Source of the DNA: an uncultured Bacteroidales bacterium
GTDB lineage: Bacteria > Bacteroidota > Bacteroidia > Bacteroidales > Bacteroidaceae
Direction of reading: 5' to 3'
Length of the DNA: 34,589 nt
Assembly: GCA_945837185.1 (NCBI GenBank)
Contig: CAMAMZ010000002.1
Span: 1-34,589, forward strand
A program made the position numbers and the translations under genes. Shown one piece after another: positions 18,733 through 27,008 of this stretch (position 1 is the stretch's first letter; each line of letters opens with the position of its first letter). The notes beneath the pieces were generated by a model. It was not told where the DNA came from and did no database searches. It saw nothing but the letters and a program-made list of their open reading frames with translations.

Positions 18733-20880
18733 TTAGAAGAAAAGGTATCTGTTGTCTACTACATCTGCTTTGATATACAGGTCATTCATAAAGTTACCTG
18801 CATACTGCATGAGGCGCTGGCGAGTTTTCTCCTCTTGTGCCTTTGCATCATATTTTCCCTGACGGTTGCTCTTACCGGTAACACTGAAATAATACAATCC
18901 CGCATTACCCTTAACAGGATTCTTGCAGAAAGCACCCTTTGCTGTAGCTGCTACAGCACCACTGAGCGCAGGCTCACTTGTACCTGTTGCTGCTACAAAG
19001 ACAGGAGCAGCAAATGTTACTTGGTCAACGGTAGTAACTTTCGCACCCTTTGCCTCGGCTGCCTTCACAGAGTTTACACCCTTCGCTTTGTCAGCCAAGA
19101 GGGCGGCCTTCTTTTCCTTCATCACTTCGGCACGAACCATTTCACGCACCTGCATATCTTTCAATGTGCGGTAACCAGCTTTGTGCACACGCTCAAGCAC
19201 TACAACAAGCAGATGATTGTTGTCGCCACACTCATACATTGGAGAAACGGCACCTTCCTTCGTGTCACCATCAAACAACCATTTCAAAGCTTCGCGTGTG
19301 CTGCGGATGCCACCAATATAATGTTGATTGGTTGTAACATCTCCCGCATCGCTAAGACGATAGCCACTCTTAGCTGCGTTTTTCTCGATAGATTCCAGTG
19401 TTTGATTGGCACTCACAAAGGTACTGAACTTATTGTAAGCTGCGCTATAAGTCTCTTTAGAGAACTCAATATTCTTCTTTACAACAGCAGCCACATATTT
19501 TGCCACCATAGCCTTGCGATCCAACACCTGCATCACGACATGTGCCTGACCCAAATTCATCAGTTTCAACTCACCTGCCGACATGTTGTTCAGCGAAGTA
19601 ATGAACGACTTGGTATCAACATCCAACGAAGGAGCAGCCTGATATTGATTGCTGGTAAGCCAGAGCTTCTCGCCTGTCTGACCATATTGTTTGGCCAACT
19701 TTTCGAAATCAGCACCACCCTTCAATGCATTATAAATAGAATCAGCACGTTTGGCAGCTTCCTCTGGTTTTTCTGCTACTACCTGAATCTGACGATATTG
19801 GATAGAATCAGGAAGCATCTGCTTCGAAACGAGCTTAATAACATTCAAGGTGTTGTCTTGTTTGTTCTCAACCGGACCCCATACCTGTCCTACAGCCATA
19901 GAATCAAGGCGTGTTGCAATATCCATAGGATAGGCATCCTTTGTTACGGGCAAACCAAGACAAGGAATGAGCGACTGCATCTTGCGAACGGCTTCTATGG
20001 GTTCCACAGCAGCGGCAAGGTCGGTTGTATATTGTGCAAACTGCTTTTGCAATGCGGCACGGTCGGCTGCGGAAGCCTCTACCAAGACATCAACATATTT
20101 GGCAGAACGGCTTTCCACGAACTGCTCGAAACGGTCTTTCAGTTCCTCATATTTAGCTTTCATGTCTGCATCCGTAATCTGCACCTTGTCATCTGCAATG
20201 CTTGAATAAGGGAAAACGGCCAAATTAATCTTCGACTCTGTTGTTTCATCTGCATAAGCAGCCTTGGCCTCTACCGGATTCGACAAGAGGCAATGTGCCA
20301 ACAAACTCTGGTACTTTTGTGCCAGCAACTGCTGACGGATATTCTTCTCAATGAATCTCCAGTACTTGTAAACAGGCTCATACTGCTGTGCCATCTGCGG
20401 GTTTACACCCTTCTGCTTGTTATACTCAGCGAGGAATTTCTGCAACTGGTTCACGTCAAAACGACCTGTTTGCTGGTTGATGAACGGTGTTTGCATGAGC
20501 ATAGGATTAGTACCCTGCTTAAAGATGTTCTGCAACTCGCCATCGGTAACAGTGAGCCCGAGCTTGGTAGCCTCTTCCTCTACAATCTTTGTTTGCACGT
20601 ATGTATTCCATACCATGTCTTTAACCTGATTCAACTGTGCCTCCTGCAGGTTTTCCGCACCCTGCTGCATTTTGATGACCTCCGTATACTCATCTACGAG
20701 TTTCTGAAAGTCTTGCACATTGATTTTCTCACCCAAAACTTCGCCAACCTGCTGGCGACGCTCGTTCTTGGATGCTTCACAAGAACGCACTGCCTCTTCG
20801 GCAATAAACGCGAAAAGTCCAATACCGATAATACTTATCAGCAAGACTCCGGCGCTTCTGATTTTTCCTAATGCTGCCAT
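18733..20880 (-). CDS. Periplasmic peptidyl-prolyl cis-trans isomerase, SurA/PpiD-like, with N-terminal TM anchor
   Basis: MAALGKIRSAGVLLISIIGIGLFAFIAEEAVRSCEASKNERRQQVGEVLGEKINVQDFQKLVDEYT, SurA_N-like region and rotamase-like segment (IQYRQIQVVAEKPEEAAKRADSIYNALKGGADFEKLAKQYGQTGEKLWL). Confidence 0.92.
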   Translation of the reverse strand: MAALGKIRSAGVLLISIIGIGLFAFIAEEAVRSCEASKNERRQQVGEVLGEKINVQDFQKLVDEYTEVIKMQQGAENLQEAQLNQVKDMVWNTYVQTKIVEEEATKLGLTVTDGELQNIFKQGTNPMLMQTPFINQQTGRFDVNQLQKFLAEYNKQKGVNPQMAQQYEPVYKYWRFIEKNIRQQLLAQKYQSLLAHCLLSNPVEAKAAYADETTESKINLAVFPYSSIADDKVQITDADMKAKYEELKDRFEQFVESRSAKYVDVLVEASAADRAALQKQFAQYTTDLAAAVEPIEAVRKMQSLIPCLGLPVTKDAYPMDIATRLDSMAVGQVWGPVENKQDNTLNVIKLVSKQMLPDSIQYRQIQVVAEKPEEAAKRADSIYNALKGGADFEKLAKQYGQTGEKLWLTSNQYQAAPSLDVDTKSFITSLNNMSAGELKLMNLGQAHVVMQVLDRKAMVAKYVAAVVKKNIEFSKETYSAAYNKFSTFVSANQTLESIEKNAAKSGYRLSDAGDVTTNQHYIGGIRSTREALKWLFDGDTKEGAVSPMYECGDNNHLLVVVLERVHKAGYRTLKDMQVREMVRAEVMKEKKAALLADKAKGVNSVKAAEAKGAKVTTVDQVTFAAPVFVAATGTSEPALSGAVAATAKGAFCKNPVKGNAGLYYFSVTGKSNRQGKYDAKAQEEKTRQRLMQYAGNFMNDLYIKADVVDNRYLFF

Positions 20881-20928
20881 TATTACTTATTTTAATTTTA
20901 TATATTTCAAGCTTTTCAAAAAACCGCA

Positions 20929-20936
20929 CAAAAATA
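20929..20936 (-). promoter_or_regulatory. Putative -7 box TATTTTTG upstream of the PPIase gene
   Basis: Plus strand CAAAAATA about 48 nt upstream of the PPIase start. Confidence 0.4.
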
Positions 20937-20981
20937 CAAAAAAGTTATCAAACTACGGAATATTTCAATAGAAAATTGCTC

Positions 20982-22253
20982 TTATTCGTTCACTTTTAGC
21001 TTCACCAATAGTATTTTCGTCATCGTGTTCTTTACTATCTTAAATTCAAAGCGTCCTATTTTGACAATCTCATTGAGCTTTGGAAAACTCTCATAGTAGT
21101 GCAAGATGAGTCCGCCGAGTGTCATATACTCATCACTTTCTGGCAAATCAAGTCCGAAGCGTTCGTTCACTTTATCTATTTCCAATCGTGCCGACAACAA
21201 ATACTCACCGGTTTCGAGTTGCTGTGCGGTAAGGTTGGAATTATCATGTTCGTCTTCTATGTCGCCAAAAATCTCCTCAACAATATCTTCCAACGCCACG
21301 ATACCGCTGGTACCACCAAACTCATCCACCACAACAGCAAGAGATTTCTTCTGCTGCATAAACATCTTCATGAGCTTATGGGCCGCCATGGTTTCAGGCA
21401 CAAAAGGCATTGTATTGATACGTTCTTTCCACTTGGCTGCGTTGCGAAACATTTCCGATGAGTGGATATAACCTATGATATGATCGACATCCTCTTCGTA
21501 GACAATAATTTTGGAATGCCCACTTTCTATAAACATCTGCTGCAGTTCCGATACATCACACGTTATACTAACAGCATTGATCTCCGTACGAGGTATCATA
21601 CAGTCGCGCACTTTCAGTTCGCTAAAATCCAACGCGTTCTGGAAGATTTTCACCTCCTCGTCGATTTCACCACCCTTTTGCGCACTGTCTATGCTGGAGT
21701 GAACCAGGTAGTCAAGGTCCACTTTCGAGAAGCCTTCATCATCATCTTTTACCTCCATACGAATGCCCAACATACGGAGCAGGCATCGGGCTAGGAATGT
21801 GGCAAACTTGCTGATGGGCCACAACAGCAAGTAGAACAAGTAGGCTATGGGTGAAAATACCGTGAGCAACTTGTTGGCATTGCTCTTAAAGAACACTTTG
21901 GGAAGGAACTCACCGGTGAACAACACCACCAACGTGGAGAGCACCGTATCGGCCATTACCGCCATTTCGGGTTCCAGATTCTTGAACAAAGTTTGGTCGA
22001 AGAGTTGGGCAAAAAGAATACCATATACGACCAGTACGATATTATTACCCACCAGCATGGTGCTGACAAAGCCATTGGGATGGCTATAGAACTTAGCCAA
22101 AATCTTCTGCGTGAAAACACTCTTTTCCTTGTCCATTTCAGCGCGCATCCTATTGCTCGATACAAAGGCTATTTCCATTCCGGAAAAGAAAGCGGAAAAC
22201 ACCATCATCGTCAGGATGCCAGCCACGAGACTCATATCTATCGGTTCGTCCAT
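20982..22253 (-). CDS. CNNM/CBS/CorC_HlyC-domain membrane protein (hemolysin family, GldE-like)
   Basis: MVFSAFFSGMEIAFVSSNRMRAE...GNNIVLVVYGILFAQLF; VRDCMIPRTEINAVS; VVVDEFGGTSGIVALEDIVEEIFGDIEDEHD; C-terminal transporter-associated domain. Confidence 0.94.
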   Translation of the reverse strand: MDEPIDMSLVAGILTMMVFSAFFSGMEIAFVSSNRMRAEMDKEKSVFTQKILAKFYSHPNGFVSTMLVGNNIVLVVYGILFAQLFDQTLFKNLEPEMAVMADTVLSTLVVLFTGEFLPKVFFKSNANKLLTVFSPIAYLFYLLLWPISKFATFLARCLLRMLGIRMEVKDDDEGFSKVDLDYLVHSSIDSAQKGGEIDEEVKIFQNALDFSELKVRDCMIPRTEINAVSITCDVSELQQMFIESGHSKIIVYEEDVDHIIGYIHSSEMFRNAAKWKERINTMPFVPETMAAHKLMKMFMQQKKSLAVVVDEFGGTSGIVALEDIVEEIFGDIEDEHDNSNLTAQQLETGEYLLSARLEIDKVNERFGLDLPESDEYMTLGGLILHYYESFPKLNEIVKIGRFEFKIVKNTMTKILLVKLKVNE

Positions 22254-22263
22254 CGCAATTACA

Positions 22264-22917
22264 TCATTTGTGCATGAGCGGAATACTCGTATTCTTTCTT
22301 TGTGGCAACGGTTGGGGCCGGAGCTGCATCTTCATTGTGTCTGGTGCTGTTCGCAATGTATCGTTGCCCCCTTCAAAATCACCTTTCTCAAAGGCTCCCT
22401 TGCTGTTTGACACATAATATTTGGTCATCTGCTCATTGCTACGGAAATAACTTCCCTGCAGTTCACGCTCGGGTGTGATTACCGTGGAATATACGTGCGA
22501 ATATAACTCATGCTTATTCTCGTCCCAATACAACTGTTCGCCACGGTATTTCAGTCCGTCTTTAGTAAGCACACGCACCCTACCTCGCAATTCCCATAAG
22601 CGATTGGTATCATAATAGTAGGCTGTATCGCATTGTACATACGACTGCAAATGAAACTTTTGGTCGAATTGTTCCAAAAAGAGTCCCTTATCGAAAATCC
22701 AACGCGACGGATTCCTGTTCTGGTTCACCTCCCATCGTTCCGTCACAATACGATACTTTATAACTCCCGAATCGGAAATCAGCGTATTCACACCATACGA
22801 CACCATCATAGCCACAGAATCACGTGGGTAGATGGCTGGTGCGATATGCTCTTTCCGCTCCTGGCAGGCAAAAGTCAAGAACAGGCAAATGGCAAACAGA
22901 CAGGTATTTCTCATCAA
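22264..22917 (-). CDS. lptC: LPS export periplasmic protein LptC, predicted lipoprotein
   Basis: Lipobox LTFAC near the N-terminus; ERWEVNQNRNPSRWIFDKGLFLEQFDQ...LWELRGRVRVLTKDGLKYRGEQLYWDENKHELYS, typical of LptC in Bacteroidota. Confidence 0.85.
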   Translation of the reverse strand: MMRNTCLFAICLFLTFACQERKEHIAPAIYPRDSVAMMVSYGVNTLISDSGVIKYRIVTERWEVNQNRNPSRWIFDKGLFLEQFDQKFHLQSYVQCDTAYYYDTNRLWELRGRVRVLTKDGLKYRGEQLYWDENKHELYSHVYSTVITPERELQGSYFRSNEQMTKYYVSNSKGAFEKGDFEGGNDTLRTAPDTMKMQLRPQPLPQRKNTSIPLMHK

Positions 22918-24206
22918 TCAACTTTCCACTTGGCAAACCAACGCTCGTTAAAGGTCAGTCCGACATTGATACGGAAGATATTCTCTTTAATCAGTCCCGT
23001 TGCTGAAGACCTTACCCACTGGGCACTGATATTCAGCAGCGAACGATTGTTGTAGTTGTTGATGATAGGAAGACCTAAACCGAAACTCGCACTCAACTCT
23101 TTGGGGCCATCTATACCGTTCACCGTTACATAGGGCGTAGCATACGAAACACCGGCCCTATACTTTATACGCTTAAAAAAGCCACGGCCATATTCATCGC
23201 GACAGTATTCACCTCCTACTGTAACCTTTTGTCTATCCTTGAGCACCTTGCGCAAAGTGAACGAAGGTGTTCCGTTATCATTAGAATATACCGGGAAAGT
23301 CTCACCACCCCACTGCTGCAGCGAGTAGTCAACACCAACCTTCCATTGGTTGTTGTGGCAATACATCACACCGACTGCATACATATTTGGTATAGAAAGG
23401 GCATTAGCGATGGAATAGCTCACCGTGTCGGCCACACCCTCCTCAGCATTCGTTGAGATAACCCTACACTGCGGCTCAGCCCCTAAACCATGACCGGGAG
23501 AGAAGGTTGCTCCCAATGTTAACCAATCCTTTTTGCCTATTTTAGCTGTATACTGTACACCCAGATCCAGTTTGTAGCTTCTCACGTCGCCTTCATACTG
23601 TTTAGCAATGGTGTTGGCATAGGAGTCCGTGTAAGAATTGACTACGCTACGACTGTACGTGCCCCACAGATAAGAAATATTGGCACCCACAGAAAGCCCC
23701 TTAACAGGCTGCCATCCCATACCGAAATATGCCTGATGCAAGCCACCGTTGCCCTGATAGGAATTTTTGGCACTGGTAGTCATCGAGCCTCCTACCACTT
23801 CCGATACAGCATAGTTATAGCCAATCGTAGTAAAAGGCACAATACCGAAACTCATACCCAAATTTCTGAAAGCGCGGAACCCCGCTACAGCATACTCTAA
23901 GTCAGCATTATTGGCATTCCTCTTTTGCCCGGCCTGCTCAAAGTTTGTTTTCTGCAAGGTGATACCCGTATCAAACAAGAAAGTCAGCGAGTCTAACGCT
24001 GAATAGGATGCAGGATTGAGATAGTTCACTTGATTGTGCTCTCTAAAGCCCAGTCCCAGTCCGTTCATACCCCGATTAAACCCACTTGCTTGGTCTGCCA
24101 GCAGACCATAACCGAACTGGCTATAGGGCGAGTTAGTGCCACTTTGTGCGTTAACAATCAAGGCGATACAAGCCTGTAGTGCTATACTTAAAATTACTCT
24201 TTTCAT
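22914..24206 (-). CDS. Outer-membrane beta-barrel protein of unknown function
   Basis: Signal peptide; SPYSQFGYGLLADQASGFNRGMNGLGLGFREHNQVNYLNPASYSALDSLTFLFDTG with long barrel-like repeats; 4-bp overlap with lptC. Confidence 0.82.
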   Translation of the reverse strand: MKRVILSIALQACIALIVNAQSGTNSPYSQFGYGLLADQASGFNRGMNGLGLGFREHNQVNYLNPASYSALDSLTFLFDTGITLQKTNFEQAGQKRNANNADLEYAVAGFRAFRNLGMSFGIVPFTTIGYNYAVSEVVGGSMTTSAKNSYQGNGGLHQAYFGMGWQPVKGLSVGANISYLWGTYSRSVVNSYTDSYANTIAKQYEGDVRSYKLDLGVQYTAKIGKKDWLTLGATFSPGHGLGAEPQCRVISTNAEEGVADTVSYSIANALSIPNMYAVGVMYCHNNQWKVGVDYSLQQWGGETFPVYSNDNGTPSFTLRKVLKDRQKVTVGGEYCRDEYGRGFFKRIKYRAGVSYATPYVTVNGIDGPKELSASFGLGLPIINNYNNRSLLNISAQWVRSSATGLIKENIFRINVGLTFNERWFAKWKVD

Positions 24207-24228
24207 GCGTTGTTGTTTGTACAGGTTG

Positions 24229-24236
24229 CAAAATTA
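24229..24236 (-). promoter_or_regulatory. Putative -7 box TAATTTTG for the OM protein-lptC operon
   Basis: Plus strand CAAAATTA 22 nt upstream of the start at 24206. Confidence 0.4.
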
Positions 24237-24281
24237 TTGAAAAAAAACGAAATAAGAGAACGAAATGTCTAAAATATCGAG

Positions 24282-24289
24282 TATTTTTG
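24282..24289 (+). promoter_or_regulatory. Putative -7 box TATTTTTG, 4 nt upstream of the GTG start at 24294
   Basis: TATTTTTG-catc-GTG; divergent to the box at 24236-24229. Confidence 0.4.
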
Positions 24290-24293
24290 CATC

Positions 24294-25499
24294 GTGAAAC
24301 ATTTAAATATCATTTTTAGAGTCTGCTTTTCAGCATTTTTACTGTCTTTAACAAGCCTGATCTCCGCGCAGCAACTGCCCTCCCCACCGTTAAACAACGC
24401 CATGGATTCGGTAGAAGTCAGTCTTATCACGTGTGGTCCTGGCAATGAGGTCTATTCCCTGTACGGGCACACCGCACTCCGTTATCGCGACTCCCGTTCC
24501 ACCGATGTAGTTGTCAACTACGGCCTTTTCTCTTTCGAACAGGATTGGTTTATTCTGCGCTTCCTGTTTGGCATCACCGACTACAGGATGGGTATCATCC
24601 CTTTTCAACCCTTTCTTGAAGCCTATCAGGAAGAAGGACGCTGGGTAAAAGAGCAAACTCTCAACCTCACGGCAGCAGAGAAATATGCCATAGGCAAAGC
24701 CATTTTCACCATGCCTGAATCGGAGCGTGTGTACCGCTACAACTATTTCTACAACAACTGTACTACGAAGGCACGCGATTTGGTGGCCAGCCATCTTCAA
24801 GGCACTCTCGTCTACCAGCCCTGCCGCGACAAGCATGCCACTTTCCGCAGCATGACACACCAATGGAATGCCGGTTTCCCTTGGAGCAGACTGGGTAACG
24901 ATCTGCTGTTAGGTATACAAGCCGACCGCCCTACGAGCAAGACCGAACAGCAGTTTCTACCCGACAGTCTGAGCCGCGACTTTGCCACAGCCATCATTGT
25001 AGATACCAACGGCAGCAAGCGTCAGCTTGTCAGCAAGACCACAATGCTCTACGGAGCCGATACACCCACAGCACAAACATCCAGCCATCCCTTCACTCCC
25101 ACGCTCTGTGCCTGGCTACTTTTCTTTGCCACATTAGCAGTTGCACGCGGTGAACACAACACCCACAAACTACTCTGGGGCTACGATGCGCTCCTGTGGG
25201 TAGCCCAAGGCCTCGCAGGACTTATTCTCCTTGCAATGCTGTTTTCGCAACACCCCACAGTACGCATCAATTTCCAGATACTTATATTCTGCCCCCTGTC
25301 GCTTGTTTTCGCATGGCCAGTAATCCTTCGCCTGCGGCAACACCGGCTACACCCCTATCTCTACGCCTACACCCTGCTGCTCCTTGTTGGCATCATCATG
25401 GGCGGCTGGCAGCGCTATGACACCTTTGTTTATATTGTGTCATTATCTTTGCTTACAAGAATTATAACTCTACATTATCGGTATAGAACAAAAAGATGA
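24294..25499 (+). CDS. DUF4105 / Lnb N-terminal periplasmic domain membrane protein (Lnb-like, lipoprotein N-acyltransferase candidate)
   Basis: Signal peptide; VSLITCGPGNEVYSLYGHTALRYRD...VVNYGLFSFEQDWFILRFLFGITDYRMGIIPFQPFLEAYQEEGRWVKEQTLNL...YRYNYFYNNCTTKARDLV; C-terminal multi-TM region. GTG start. Confidence 0.88.
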   Translation: MKHLNIIFRVCFSAFLLSLTSLISAQQLPSPPLNNAMDSVEVSLITCGPGNEVYSLYGHTALRYRDSRSTDVVVNYGLFSFEQDWFILRFLFGITDYRMGIIPFQPFLEAYQEEGRWVKEQTLNLTAAEKYAIGKAIFTMPESERVYRYNYFYNNCTTKARDLVASHLQGTLVYQPCRDKHATFRSMTHQWNAGFPWSRLGNDLLLGIQADRPTSKTEQQFLPDSLSRDFATAIIVDTNGSKRQLVSKTTMLYGADTPTAQTSSHPFTPTLCAWLLFFATLAVARGEHNTHKLLWGYDALLWVAQGLAGLILLAMLFSQHPTVRINFQILIFCPLSLVFAWPVILRLRQHRLHPYLYAYTLLLLVGIIMGGWQRYDTFVYIVSLSLLTRIITLHYRYRTKR

Positions 25500-26905
25500 A
25501 TCGTTATCTCACCGCATTGTTGTTGGCCTTTGCCGCCACTGCGCATAGCCAGTCATTGCAACCTGCTCCCCGTTTAGTGGTAAACATCACTATCGATCAG
25601 CTTCGCACCGACTATATTGAAGCCTTCTCGCCCTATTATGGTACCGATGGTTTCAAGAAGATTCTCACCAAGGGACGAGTGTATGAAGCAGCAAGCTATG
25701 CTTTCACACCGTTAGACCGTGCGTCGGCCATTGCTTCTATTCATACGGGCACTACACCTTATTATAATAATATAGTAGGCAGCCAATGGCTCGACAGAAC
25801 CACATTGCGACCCGTTTATTGTGTCGACGACAGCCAGTACGGCTCTTCTCCCTCCCACATGTCCACCTCTACATTAGGCGATGAACTAAAAGTAGCAACG
25901 AACGGTTTTGCCCTTGTCTTCGCCTTTGGCGTGGAGCGTGATGCCGCCATCCTTTCTGCAGGCCATGCGGCAGATGCCGCCATTTGGATTGATAAAGGTA
26001 CAGGCCAGCTCACTTCCTCACCCTATTATAGTGAAAAAGCCCACAAATGGCTCAATGCCTACAACAAACTGCATGGCAAACGTGCTGATGATGACGATAT
26101 TGCCTCACGCAACCTCGCGGTCTCGCAGGCGGCACAGGCTTGTGTCACAGAACAGGCCATGGGGCGCGACAATACACCCGACCTTCTCACCCTCACGCTG
26201 TCTGCCGAAGGCAAGCATACTGCCAACTGGCTGATAGACATGGAGAGTGTCTACATCAAGCTCGATGGTCTGCTGGCAGATCTCATCAGCAAGATTGAAG
26301 CCAAGGTGGGTGCCGACAATGTACTGTTCATGATAACCAGCACGGGCTATACTGATGAAGACATTGTCGATTACTCCCGCTATCGCATTCCCACTGGCAC
26401 CTTCTACATCAACCGCACCGCCAACCTGCTCAACATGTATCTCGGGGCACTCTACGAACCAGATAAGTATGTCGAGACCTGTTTCCATAACGAGATATTC
26501 CTTAACCATAAGTTGCTGGAACAGAAACGCATTGGCCTGCACGAGGTGCAAGACCGCTGTCAAGAGTTCCTGCTGCAGATTTCAGGCATCCGCGACGTAT
26601 ATACTACAAACCGCCTGCTCAACGGCACAAGCGACACGCAGAAGTTGCGCAACGGGCACCACCCCTCTATCAGTGGCGACATTATTGTCGACGTGGCTCC
26701 TGGCTGGCAGTTGTTCAACGAAGATAACCTGGAGCGCTACACCAGCCGCGCCTCCTTCGTGCCCTTCCCCATCATATTCTACGGCACAAGCGCCAAAGCC
26801 GCCCATATCAACACTCCCGTTGTTGTCGACCGTATAGCTCCTACGGTAGCTAAAGCCATCCGCATCCGCGCACCAAACGCTTGCAAGGCCGAACCGCTCT
26901 TTTAG
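25496..26905 (+). CDS. Alkaline-phosphatase-superfamily protein with divergent active-site motifs
   Basis: Signal peptide; PRLVVNITIDQLRTDYIEAFSPYYGTDGFKKILTKGRVYEAASYAFTPLDRASAIASIHTGTTPYYNNIVG; overlaps the preceding stop by ATGA. Confidence 0.88.
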   Translation: MNRYLTALLLAFAATAHSQSLQPAPRLVVNITIDQLRTDYIEAFSPYYGTDGFKKILTKGRVYEAASYAFTPLDRASAIASIHTGTTPYYNNIVGSQWLDRTTLRPVYCVDDSQYGSSPSHMSTSTLGDELKVATNGFALVFAFGVERDAAILSAGHAADAAIWIDKGTGQLTSSPYYSEKAHKWLNAYNKLHGKRADDDDIASRNLAVSQAAQACVTEQAMGRDNTPDLLTLTLSAEGKHTANWLIDMESVYIKLDGLLADLISKIEAKVGADNVLFMITSTGYTDEDIVDYSRYRIPTGTFYINRTANLLNMYLGALYEPDKYVETCFHNEIFLNHKLLEQKRIGLHEVQDRCQEFLLQISGIRDVYTTNRLLNGTSDTQKLRNGHHPSISGDIIVDVAPGWQLFNEDNLERYTSRASFVPFPIIFYGTSAKAAHINTPVVVDRIAPTVAKAIRIRAPNACKAEPLF

Positions 26906-26954
26906 GTTTTCCAACATTTTCAGGCGAAAGCTATATCGTTTGGAAAAATATTCG

Positions 26955-26962
26955 TACCTTTG
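26955..26962 (+). promoter_or_regulatory. Putative -7 box TACCTTTG upstream of secA
   Basis: TACCTTTG 46 nt upstream of the secA ATG. Confidence 0.45.
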
Positions 26963-27008
26963 CGACCATATTCAATCATAACGACAATAAAAAAATAAGA
27001 TACATACA

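Noticed and set aside
18835-20205. 456-aa plus-strand ORF
   Set aside because: Fully antisense to the well-supported PPIase gene; composition (Cys/His/Leu-rich, no motif) is typical of a shadow ORF.
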